A stretch of 5,541 bases of DNA from positions 1 through 5,541 of the forward strand of contig JAABPZ010000112.1 in assembly GCA_011391755.1 (NCBI GenBank). Reading direction: 5' to 3'. The notes beneath the pieces are model-generated. The model saw only the letters and a program-made list of their open reading frames with translations. It ran no database searches and was not told where the DNA came from. Below are positions 1-4,665 of this stretch, piece by piece (position 1 is the stretch's first letter; the number at the start of each line of letters is the position of its first letter). A program made the position numbers and the translations under genes. Origin of the DNA: Methanothrix sp. (GTDB lineage: Archaea > Halobacteriota > Methanosarcinia > Methanotrichales > Methanotrichaceae).

Positions 1-156
1 GTCTCAGCAAAGACCGCAGATGGTATCATCATGGGCGTACGGCATTGTAGTCGGCCTCACTCCGGTCTGCAGTTTCATCCCGAGTCGGTGCTCACGCCCT
101 CCGGCAAGAAGCTGATCAGCAACTGGATCGAGGATGTGGTAGCATGCACTCACTAA
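1..156 (+). CDS. trpG: Anthranilate synthase component II (glutamine amidotransferase), C-terminal end, 5' partial
   Basis: Frame 1 is open from the first base to a TAA at 154-156, giving the last 51 residues of a class I glutamine amidotransferase. The visible part has IIMGVRH followed by GLQFHPESVLT. This is the C-terminal triad segment of the family, in which the His and Glu of FHPE (visible residues 26 and 28) complete the Cys-His-Glu glutaminase triad; the Cys lies upstream of the window. The protein supplies ammonia from glutamine to TrpE, which makes anthranilate from chorismate in the cytoplasm. TrpG rather than PabA is inferred from the directly overlapping trpC. The reading frame overlaps trpC by 13 bases, which suggests translational coupling. 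Confidence 0.9.
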   Translation, partial: VSAKTADGIIMGVRHCSRPHSGLQFHPESVLTPSGKKLISNWIEDVVACTH

Positions 157-875
157 TCGATGGAATCCTGGCCGCCTCCCGGGCTCGGGGTTTTGCGGCT
201 GCGGCCCCCTGGCCCCAGATCGAGCGCCGGGACCTCATCGCCTCGTCTCAAGCCCTGAAGAGCCGCGGCATAATTCCCATTATTGCCGAGATCAAGCCCA
301 AGGCAGTTGGAAGAGCTTTAGCTCCTGAAGAGGTGGCGTCCTATGCCAGAGCTTACTCGGAAAACAACGCCTGCGCCATCTCGGTCTTGACCGAGCCCAC
401 GCATTTTAAGGGCGCTCTGCAGAATGCCCTGATTGCCCGGAAAGCCGGGCTTCCCGTCCTGCGAAAGGACTTCATCTTCGAGGAGAGGCAGCTTGCCGAG
501 GTGCAGGCTGATCTGGTGCTGCTCATAGCCGCTCTGGGAATTGACCTGAACCGATTTGTGGAGGCGGCCAGGGCTTTGGGCATGGAGCCGCTTGTGGAGG
601 TTCATACCGAAGAAGAGCTGGAAGCGGCGCTGAAGACCGATGCCCGGATCATCGGCATCAACAACCGCAATCTGAATACTCTGGAGGTTGATCTGGGCAC
701 CTTCGAGCGGCTGGCGCCACGGGCCATGCAGGCAGGTGTATTTCTGGTGGCAGAGAGCGGAGTGCATACGAGAGAAGATGCAATGCGCATGATGCAGGCG
801 GGGGCGGATGCGCTGCTGGTGGGCACGACGCTGATGGGCAAGCCGGAGAGGCTGGGGGAACTGAATCAGATCTAA
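144..875 (+). CDS. trpC: Indole-3-glycerol-phosphate synthase
   Basis: This 243-residue TIM-barrel enzyme converts carboxyphenylamino-deoxyribulose phosphate to indole-3-glycerol phosphate in tryptophan synthesis. Family motifs appear in order: PIIAEIKP (45-52), SVLTEPTHFKG (80-90), LRKDFI (106-111), LVEVHTEEEL (150-159), GINNRNL (171-177), ESGV (204-207) and ADALLVGTTLM near the end. Likely catalytic and binding residues by analogy with the archaeal enzyme are E49, K51, K108, E152, N173, R175 and S205. One departure is visible: where many homologues read EIKRxSPS, this reads EIKPKAVG, so the loop serine is Ala54. Length is normal for a monofunctional archaeal TrpC. The ATG at 144 lies inside trpG, with GAGG at 130-133 as a possible ribosome binding site. 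The stop at 873-875 overlaps the stop of a HicB remnant on the other strand. Confidence 0.96.
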   Translation: MHSLIDGILAASRARGFAAAAPWPQIERRDLIASSQALKSRGIIPIIAEIKPKAVGRALAPEEVASYARAYSENNACAISVLTEPTHFKGALQNALIARKAGLPVLRKDFIFEERQLAEVQADLVLLIAALGIDLNRFVEAARALGMEPLVEVHTEEELEAALKTDARIIGINNRNLNTLEVDLGTFERLAPRAMQAGVFLVAESGVHTREDAMRMMQAGADALLVGTTLMGKPERLGELNQI

Positions 876-1021
876 TGCGATAGATGAACCTTTATGGCCT
901 CTTTGCTGTTTCTCAAGGTTTCATCGATGGTTTCTCCTTGCGAATAGCAGCCAGGCAGAGCCGGGACCTCGGACCAGAAGCCGCCTTCCTCAGCCTGATG
1001 TATCAAAATTGTATAATCCAT
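872..1021 (-). CDS. Short HicB-like antitoxin (49 aa), probably truncated
   Basis: Reading the minus strand from an ATG at 1021-1019 gives a 49-residue protein ending at TAG 874-872. It carries the HicB signature: AEEGGFWSEVPALPGC (residues 10-25), then YSQGETIDETLRNSKEAI. HicB proteins are antitoxins with a partial RNase H fold that bind and block the HicA mRNA-cleaving toxin. Full HicBs usually continue 15-25 residues past this helix (compare the copy at 1524), so this one stops early; its last codons and stop run into the end of trpC. A GGTGA (1032-1028) six bases before the ATG supports the start, and an upstream reading frame ends two bases before it (TGActATG). No HicA partner is seen on this strand. 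It could be an orphan antitoxin or simply decaying. The HicB identification is firm; function is uncertain. Confidence 0.72.
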   Translation of the reverse strand: MDYTILIHQAEEGGFWSEVPALPGCYSQGETIDETLRNSKEAIKVHLSH

Positions 1022-1023
1022 AG

Positions 1024-1110
1024 TCAATCACCGTTTAAGAGTTTCTGGAGATCCTCATCAGCTAATGCGTGCCACCGCTCCGTCCGCGGGCCGGGCCCGC
1101 AGCCAAAGGT
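1024..1110 (-). pseudogene. Orphan C-terminal reading frame between two hicB remnants
   Basis: Directly after the TAG that ends the HicB-RelE chimera (1113-1111), the same frame stays open for 28 codons and ends at TGA 1026-1024. Its last residues read ERWHALADEDLQKLLNGD. There is no start codon of its own. The stop is two bases before the ATG of the short hicB, a spacing usual for adjacent genes of one operon, so this may be the tail of a former gene paired with that hicB. I do not recognise the family. It may equally be a chance open stretch; the GC-rich, low-complexity start (GCGPGPR) is not protein-like. Confidence 0.3.
1028..1032 (-). promoter_or_regulatory. Shine-Dalgarno-like site for the short hicB
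   Basis: GGTGA on the minus strand lies six bases upstream of the ATG at 1021 and overlaps the end of the preceding reading frame. This is an arrangement typical of translationally coupled archaeal genes, and it helps fix the start of the 49-residue HicB. Confidence 0.5.
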
Positions 1111-1389
1111 CTATCGCGGCCTGAAGTAGGCACGATCATGGTGATCTAAGTTCAGAAGGACGACCACATCGCCTTCAACCAGGTAGATGATCACCCAATT
1201 GCCTACGTGGGTGCTTCTCATGCCGGCCAGGTTGTGACTGAGCATCTCGCCAATGTACCCTTCGATCGCTTCTTTGATATTGATAAGGGCTTCCTCCCTG
1301 GTCTTTCCCTGGCTGATGCAGCCGGGAAGACTTGGAACCTCTGCTACCCAGTAGCCATCTTCTCAGGGAGTAAGAATCACTTGTCGCAT
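1111..1389 (-). pseudogene. HicB-RelE-type chimeric toxin-antitoxin pseudogene with an in-frame TGA
   Basis: From ATG 1389-1387 the minus strand reads MRQVILTP, then TGA at 1365-1363, then EDGYWVAEVPSLPGC and ISQGKTREEALINIKEAIEGYI. This is a textbook HicB N-terminal domain (residues 1-46) in which codon 9 is a stop; related HicBs commonly have Gly there, so a single GGA to TGA change would explain it. From about residue 47 the sequence stops looking like HicB. Residues 50-88 (LSHNLAGMRSTHVGNW, then VIIYLVEGDVVVLLN and LDHHDRAY) resemble the C-terminal half of RelE/ParE-family toxins: an R-x-x-x-V-G-x-x-x-x-I-Y strand followed by a closing HHDxxY. The frame ends at TAG 1113-1111. The chimera looks like the product of a deletion joining a hicB head to a relE tail. 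HicB part confident; RelE assignment moderate. Confidence 0.75.
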
Positions 1390-1412
1390 AGCCAACTTGA
1401 TTGTCAGTGTCG

Positions 1413-1420
1413 AATAAATA
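1413..1420 (-). promoter_or_regulatory. Putative TATA box of the HicB-RelE pseudogene
   Basis: TATTTATT on the minus strand is centred about 27 bases upstream of the ATG at 1389. This is the distance expected if transcription starts at or next to the start codon, giving a leaderless archaeal mRNA. No ribosome binding site precedes that ATG, which fits. Motif is short and AT-rich, so support is only positional. Confidence 0.35.
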
Positions 1421-1492
1421 TCTGTGCCCTTGAAAATGCTGGATTTCTAGAGATAGGCCATCAGTCATCAAGTGAGAAGTTGCAGCACAGGA

Positions 1493-1499
1493 TTAAATA
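1493..1499 (+). promoter_or_regulatory. Putative TATA box of hicBA
   Basis: TTAAATA is centred about 28 bases upstream of the hicB ATG at 1524, again at the distance of a leaderless archaeal transcript. There is no Shine-Dalgarno sequence in front of that ATG. Together with the opposing box at 1413-1420 it makes the 134-base gap (1390-1523) a divergent promoter region. Confidence 0.4.
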
Positions 1500-1523
1500 C
1501 CGCAAAAAGCATGTACAACATGG

Positions 1524-1757
1524 ATGAGAACGCTTCGTTATAAAATTCAGATCAGGCCGGAGACCGATGGAACATACACGGTTATCGTTCCATCTCTTCC
1601 CGGGTGTTTGACCTTCGGTGATAGCATCGAGGAAGCCCTGGAGATGGCAAAGGAAGCCATCGAGGTGTACATCGAAAGCCTTGCCGCTAGAGGCAAAGAG
1701 ATTCCTATCGAAGAAGATCGAATCGAAGCAACTGTAACGGTTGAAGCAAATGCCTAA
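1524..1757 (+). CDS. hicB: HicB-family antitoxin
   Basis: This 77-residue protein is a complete short HicB. An N-terminal strand (RYKIQIRPETDGTYTVIVP) leads into SLPGCLTFGDSIEEALEMA (24-42), then the KEAIEVYIESL helix and a charged tail GKEIPIEED, all in the usual HicB order. HicB binds HicA and neutralises its RNase activity, and the complex commonly represses its own operon. No ribbon-helix-helix or helix-turn-helix extension is present, so any DNA binding would need the complex or another protein. The start is the ATG at 1524, placed 28 bases after a TATA-like box; an earlier ATG at 1520 is in a frame that closes after seven codons. The last eight bases overlap hicA, and this antitoxin-first order is one of the two known hicAB arrangements. 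Confidence 0.9.
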   Translation: MRTLRYKIQIRPETDGTYTVIVPSLPGCLTFGDSIEEALEMAKEAIEVYIESLAARGKEIPIEEDRIEATVTVEANA

Positions 1758-2103
1758 GTTGCCGGTCCTGTCGCCAGAGAAGCTTGCCAAAGCTCTTGAA
1801 AAGAGAGGATTTGTCTTGGATCGAGTCAGGGGAAGTCATCATGCTTATTGCCATCCTGATCTCGATATCACAGTTACAATTCCATTCCACAAAAAAGAGG
1901 TGGGAAAGGGCCTGCTTATCGAAATCATGGACCAGGCAGGCATAACCCGAGAAGAGTTATTAGATCTTTTATGCCCACCGAGCACTCGCGCCCCTGCCCG
2001 CTGCCCCATCCGGGCGTGCGGACGTGAAGTCATGCATCTTTTTGCACCGGAGTACTTTCGCCCCGCGCTACTTTGCTATATATCCAAAGGCTGCCAATTC
2101 TAA
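1750..2103 (+). CDS. hicA: HicA-family mRNA interferase toxin with C-terminal extension
   Basis: Residues 1-74 form a full HicA: MPKLPVLSPEKLAKALEKRG, then a strand and the active-site motif RGSHHAY (27-33) with the family catalytic His in GSHH, then TVTIPFHKKEVGKGLL and a final helix QAGITREELLDLL (62-74). HicA folds like a double-stranded-RNA-binding domain and cleaves mRNA unless bound by HicB. The family normally ends at about residue 74, but here the frame continues 43 more residues (75-117, 1972-2100), rich in Pro, Arg and Cys with no recognisable motif. That part is probably read-through into foreign or non-coding DNA after loss of the old stop. The start is the ATG at 1750, overlapping the hicB stop; an in-frame TTG at 1741 would add only three residues. 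The toxin core appears intact. Confidence 0.88.
   Translation: MPKLPVLSPEKLAKALEKRGFVLDRVRGSHHAYCHPDLDITVTIPFHKKEVGKGLLIEIMDQAGITREELLDLLCPPSTRAPARCPIRACGREVMHLFAPEYFRPALLCYISKGCQF
2076..2083 (+). promoter_or_regulatory. Putative TATA box of the XPF-like nuclease gene
   Basis: CTATATAT lies about 50 bases before the ATG at 2130, which would put transcription start near 2106 and leave a leader of about 24 bases. It is one of the best TATA matches in the window and sits inside the extended 3' end of hicA, which supports the view that this stretch is really intergenic. Confidence 0.45.
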
Positions 2104-2129
2104 ACAAATAAATGCAGTAGGCAGCGAGC

Positions 2130-2906
2130 ATGAAGCCAATCTCCCGCATACGCGTTTCCTTGGATAGCAATGAAGCCCATCGAGCCAGAGCGAAAAAGAT
2201 CAAGGCTGCCATCCAGAGAGACGATCATTTCTTCCTGGCCGATCCTGCAAATTGTCCCTTTGACCTCAGCTTCCAGTGGGAAGGAAAGACCATCAATGTA
2301 GAGTTGAAGGACTTCACAAGGATCGGTGAACCCCAGAGCGACTACGTAGCCTCGATTATCAATCAAAGCGGCCACCTCTACCAGCAAATCCTCGCCGGCC
2401 GGGAGCTACAAGATCCCCTTATCATCATAGTACTCGGCGATGATGACAATGTTGTTCAGGCCGTCAACAATGTCGTTTACAATAGAGGCATTAGAGGTCA
2501 AGAAGCAGAGAATAAGATCACCGAGTATATTTGCATGCTGGAAGACTTTGAGGCCAACTGCATAGGCATGAATATTCAAATATGGCGGCTCAAGATCGAT
2601 CCCTGGCGGCGAATGCTTCATTGTGTCCAAAAGATCCTGCAGGGCGGCGATCTTTGCGTCTTTCGACCGAAACCGGCAGTTGGTGAAAGGCAAGCAGTAG
2701 GGCTGTCCATACTATGTGGTAAAGGCCTGGGTCCCGCAAGAGCCAATAGAATCTTGGAAAAATTTTATGTCTCATTGGTTCCAAAAGAGCCGGACACATA
2801 CCTGGACGATTGCCCGGGAATTGGCCCCAAACTCGCGACAGCAGTGCAAAGTGCTCTGTTCGTTCCTCCTGCCTGTGTGAATAGACCAAAAGGCAAGAGG
2901 TCCTAA
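2130..2906 (+). CDS. XPF/ERCC4-type nuclease domain protein with helix-hairpin-helix motifs
   Basis: This 258-residue protein has an N-terminal nuclease domain of the XPF/ERCC4 (Mus81/Hef) type. D12-x-x-E15 corresponds to DxRE, D45 to the metal-binding GD, and VELKD (57-61) to VERKxxxD. The segment DYVASIINQSGHLYQQI (71-87) matches the conserved D-L-x-x-S-I-x-x-G-R-L-x-x-Q helix. A strand LIIIVLGDDDNV follows (97-108). The C terminus has two helix-hairpin-helix motifs, GKGLGPARANRIL (197-209) and CPGIGPKLATAV (228-239), as in the DNA-binding tail of XPF-type enzymes. The arginine of ERK is Leu59. Such enzymes cut branched or flapped DNA. The protein is much smaller than Hef or XPF and has no helicase domain. 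The domain begins at residue 6, so the ATG at 2130 is a good start. The nearby hicBA suggests an accessory or defence/repair role, but that is inference. Confidence 0.75.
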   Translation: MKPISRIRVSLDSNEAHRARAKKIKAAIQRDDHFFLADPANCPFDLSFQWEGKTINVELKDFTRIGEPQSDYVASIINQSGHLYQQILAGRELQDPLIIIVLGDDDNVVQAVNNVVYNRGIRGQEAENKITEYICMLEDFEANCIGMNIQIWRLKIDPWRRMLHCVQKILQGGDLCVFRPKPAVGERQAVGLSILCGKGLGPARANRILEKFYVSLVPKEPDTYLDDCPGIGPKLATAVQSALFVPPACVNRPKGKRS

Positions 2907-2980
2907 CTTGTGTTTCAGTGGGACTGACATCCACGATATTTTCCATCCAGGAGATTCTGAGCGTCAGAAAGCTATGGAGT

Positions 2981-3025
2981 TTCGACAGACGGATATAGGA
3001 GAGCGCGAATTTCGAGAAACGGATA
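2981..3025. repeat. Imperfect 15-bp direct repeat before the epimerase gene
   Basis: TTCGACAGACGGATA (2981-2995) and TTCGAGAAACGGATA (3011-3025) match at 13 of 15 positions and begin exactly 30 bases apart, about three turns of the helix. The second copy ends three bases before the ATG at 3029. This spacing would put two protein-binding sites on the same DNA face over the promoter, but the copies are few and no regulator is recognised. Confidence 0.4.
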
Positions 3026-3028
3026 ATT

Positions 3029-3934
3029 ATGAGCACACTGATTACTGGCGGCGCAGGATTTATCGGCTCCAACCTTGTTGAGGAACTCTTGAATGTTGGC
3101 GAAGATATTGTGGTCCTGGACAATATGCACACAGGAAGCCCCGACAATCTAGAAGGCCTACAGGGCAGCCTGAAGCTGATCCAGGCAAGCTGCAACGATC
3201 TACCCGATATGGATCTTCATCCCGAGAAGATCTACCATCTGGGCATTCCATCATCTTCACCCATGTACAAGAAGAATCCCTACCTGGTAGGCGAAGCGCT
3301 CAACGGCTTTACGGCAGTCTTCGAACTGGCCAAGAGGTGCGGAGCACGGGTGGTTTATGCCTCGTCATCATCACTCTACAATGGCCTCTTGCCACCCCAT
3401 AGAGAGGACATGACCATCTTGGTTGCCGACTACTATACCGAGGCCCGGCTGGCCATGGAGAGGATGGCAGAGCTTTACAAGCAGCTCTACAACATCGACT
3501 CCGTGGGCTTGAGATTTTTCTCGGTCTATGGGCCGAAGGAAACGGCCAAGAAGCAATATGCCAACATGGTTACTCAGTTCCTCTGGGAAATGCGAGACGG
3601 CAAAGCACCTGTGATCTTCGGAGACGGCATGCAGACCAGGGATTTCACCTATGTCAAAGACTTGACACGTGCTCTGCAATTGGCTATGAAGTCGGACTAT
3701 CACGGCATTCTGAATGTGGGAACGGGAAAAGCTTACACCTTCAACCAAACGGTAGAGATCTTGAACAAGAACATGGGATTGACCATGAAAGCGCAACACG
3801 TGGCGAATCCTATAAAGAACTATGTTCAACACACCCTTTCCGACACTGCGAAGACAGAAAAAGTGCTCGGGTTCAAGGCAAGATACAACCTGGAAGAAGG
3901 GATAAAAGAGCTGCTTAGGTTCTATACAAAATAA
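3029..3934 (+). CDS. NAD-dependent nucleotide-sugar epimerase/dehydratase (extended SDR)
   Basis: This 301-residue protein is an extended short-chain dehydrogenase of the UDP-glucose 4-epimerase/dTDP-glucose dehydratase type. The Rossmann motif TGGAGFIGSN is at 6-15, the ribose-binding acidic residue D31 follows VVLD, and the active-site strand YASSSSLYNG is at 110-119. LRFFSVYGP is at 161-169, then GDGMQTRDFTYVKD and LNVGTGKAYTFNQTVEIL. These are the landmarks of enzymes that modify UDP- or dTDP-sugars in the cytoplasm, usually for cell-surface glycans. The exact substrate cannot be read from the sequence. The catalytic Y-x-x-x-K aligns with Y136-T-E-A-R140, so lysine is replaced by arginine. 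The ATG at 3029 sits right before the Rossmann fold and is the natural start; no strong ribosome binding site is present. It converges with mptE, leaving 26 bases between the stops. Confidence 0.9.
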   Translation: MSTLITGGAGFIGSNLVEELLNVGEDIVVLDNMHTGSPDNLEGLQGSLKLIQASCNDLPDMDLHPEKIYHLGIPSSSPMYKKNPYLVGEALNGFTAVFELAKRCGARVVYASSSSLYNGLLPPHREDMTILVADYYTEARLAMERMAELYKQLYNIDSVGLRFFSVYGPKETAKKQYANMVTQFLWEMRDGKAPVIFGDGMQTRDFTYVKDLTRALQLAMKSDYHGILNVGTGKAYTFNQTVEILNKNMGLTMKAQHVANPIKNYVQHTLSDTAKTEKVLGFKARYNLEEGIKELLRFYTK

Positions 3935-3958
3935 GGTTTCGACATGGCTTGAGACCTT
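3933..3958. terminator. Hairpin between convergent epimerase and mptE genes
   Basis: AAGGTTTC (3933-3940) and GAGACCTT (3951-3958) form an eight-pair stem with one G-U pair around a ten-base loop. They fill almost the whole gap between the two convergent stop codons. In plus-strand RNA the stem is complete; in minus-strand RNA it has one A-C mismatch. There is no long T tract, so a role in termination or 3' end protection is only suggested by position. Confidence 0.4.
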
Positions 3959-3960
3959 TG

Positions 3961-4584
3961 TCATTGAGCCAATTCTATCAGCCTTTTGGCCCACTCAAGT
4001 TTTCTTTTTTTGCGCGGCGTGACGCTCTCATCTTCAAAGTCAAATCCCACCAGCGTTATAGAGGCTGCGCCAAGCTCTTTAGCCAGAAATACACATCGAT
4101 CTCCGTCCGTGAACCCTCCGAAGTTGTAGAGGCCAGGCATTGGGCGGCACTGCACCGTGCCTATAATTCTCTCTAACTGCGGCACATATCTATCCAGTGC
4201 ATCCAGATTATCTCCGTGGGCATGCACCACCACGATTGAGCCCATCTGATTAGCCTTCAAAATGGCGGAAAAAGGTCCATCCAGGTCGGTGACCACCATA
4301 TCGGGCACAATGCCGTGCCTCAAAAGAACGGCTGTAGCTCCATCCGCGGCCAGAAATACGCCACCCCTTTCTTGCAGCCCCACCAGCTCCTTATCAAGAG
4401 TTGGAGCATTGCCGCATACAACAATCCTATGCCCTGCTACAATTGTTTCTGCGGCGCATAGCAGTGGCTCTCGGTCGCGCAGAAGCTTTGCCAGGGACAT
4501 TGCCGCTTCTTCGTCCATTTCTGGAGAAAAACCGAAGTCTTGCAGAATGGATTGGTAAAGGGGCTCCCAGGTCGCGAATTGCAT
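3961..4584 (-). CDS. mptE: 6-hydroxymethyl-7,8-dihydropterin pyrophosphokinase, MptE type
   Basis: The minus strand encodes a DUF115/MptE family protein. The archaeal enzyme uses ATP to pyrophosphorylate 6-hydroxymethyl-dihydropterin on the way to tetrahydromethanopterin (or sarcinapterin/folate), the C1 carrier of methanogenesis. Family motifs in order are WEPLYQSILQDFGFS, CGNAPTLD, AADGATAVLL, PDMVVTDLDG, VVHAHGDN, GTVQ, then YNFGGFTDGDR, and VGFDFE near a KKRKLEWAKRL tail. The Asp, His and Asn residues of TDLDG and HAHGDN are the likely metal and nucleotide ligands. I prefer the ATG at 4584 (207 residues): homologues begin just before the WEPIY motif, and a TTTAAG box lies about 27 bases upstream, as in a leaderless mRNA. 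The ATG at 4605 would add seven residues (MQAPISR) and cannot be excluded. Confidence 0.92.
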   Translation of the reverse strand: MQFATWEPLYQSILQDFGFSPEMDEEAAMSLAKLLRDREPLLCAAETIVAGHRIVVCGNAPTLDKELVGLQERGGVFLAADGATAVLLRHGIVPDMVVTDLDGPFSAILKANQMGSIVVVHAHGDNLDALDRYVPQLERIIGTVQCRPMPGLYNFGGFTDGDRCVFLAKELGAASITLVGFDFEDESVTPRKKRKLEWAKRLIELAQ

Positions 4585-4607
4585 GCGGGAAATTGGTGCC
4601 TGCATTT

Positions 4608-4613
4608 CTTAAA
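4608..4613 (-). promoter_or_regulatory. Putative TATA box of mptE
   Basis: TTTAAG on the minus strand is centred about 27 bases from the ATG at 4584 but only about six from the ATG at 4605. If it is the real TATA box it supports the shorter protein and transcription separate from the upstream surface-protein gene. Confidence 0.35.
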
Positions 4614-4626
4614 GATCTTTTGCCCA

Positions 4627-4656
4627 AGAAAAGAAAAATGAAAAGAGAAAGGAAAA
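4627..4656 (-). terminator. Pyrimidine/oligo-T tract, likely archaeal terminator
   Basis: Downstream of the stop of the surface-protein gene (4668-4666), the minus strand is almost purely pyrimidine for about 30 bases, with four runs of four or five T separated by short C/T stretches. Archaeal RNA polymerase stops at such oligo-T tracts in the non-template strand without needing a hairpin. The position, 10-40 bases past the stop codon and before the mptE promoter, fits a terminator insulating mptE. Confidence 0.6.
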
Positions 4657-4665
4657 TCCTCTCTC

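Noticed and set aside
318..841. Minus-strand open frames inside trpC (318-767 and 602-841)
   Set aside because: They lie antisense to a well-conserved gene and their translations show no family motif.
884..1129. Plus-strand frame of 81 codons after trpC
   Set aside because: Its opposite strand encodes the HicB-like protein with clear motifs; the plus-strand translation has none.
1363..1365. Recoding of the TGA as selenocysteine, or of the TAG at 1111-1113 as pyrrolysine
   Set aside because: HicB homologues have no conserved Cys or Sec at this site and no insertion element is visible; the TAG follows a natural toxin end. Plain decay is simpler.
1175..1471. Minus-strand 98-codon frame across the HicB-RelE region
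   Set aside because: It is in another frame from the recognisable HicB domain; it stays open only because it avoids the TGA at 1363-1365, and its translation is not protein-like.
1207..1527. Plus-strand 106-codon frame before hicB
   Set aside because: It is antisense to the HicB-RelE pseudogene and shows no recognisable motif.
1741..1749. TTG at 1741 as the hicA start
   Set aside because: The ATG at 1750 fits HicA family starts (MPKLP) and gives the usual short overlap with hicB.
2915..2927. Small hairpin TCAGT-GGG-ACTGA after the nuclease gene
   Set aside because: A five-pair stem without a T tract is too weak to call a terminator.
2974..3079. Short plus-strand frame beginning MEFRQTDIGEREF upstream of the epimerase
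   Set aside because: It overlaps the epimerase start out of frame; the apparent FRQTD/FRETD protein repeat is just the translated direct repeat.
2590..3195. Long minus-strand frame spanning the nuclease 3' end and the epimerase start
   Set aside because: It is antisense to two genes with clear domains, and its translation resembles no known protein.
3371..3994. Minus-strand 207-codon frame inside the epimerase gene
   Set aside because: It is antisense to conserved SDR motifs and shows no recognisable domain.
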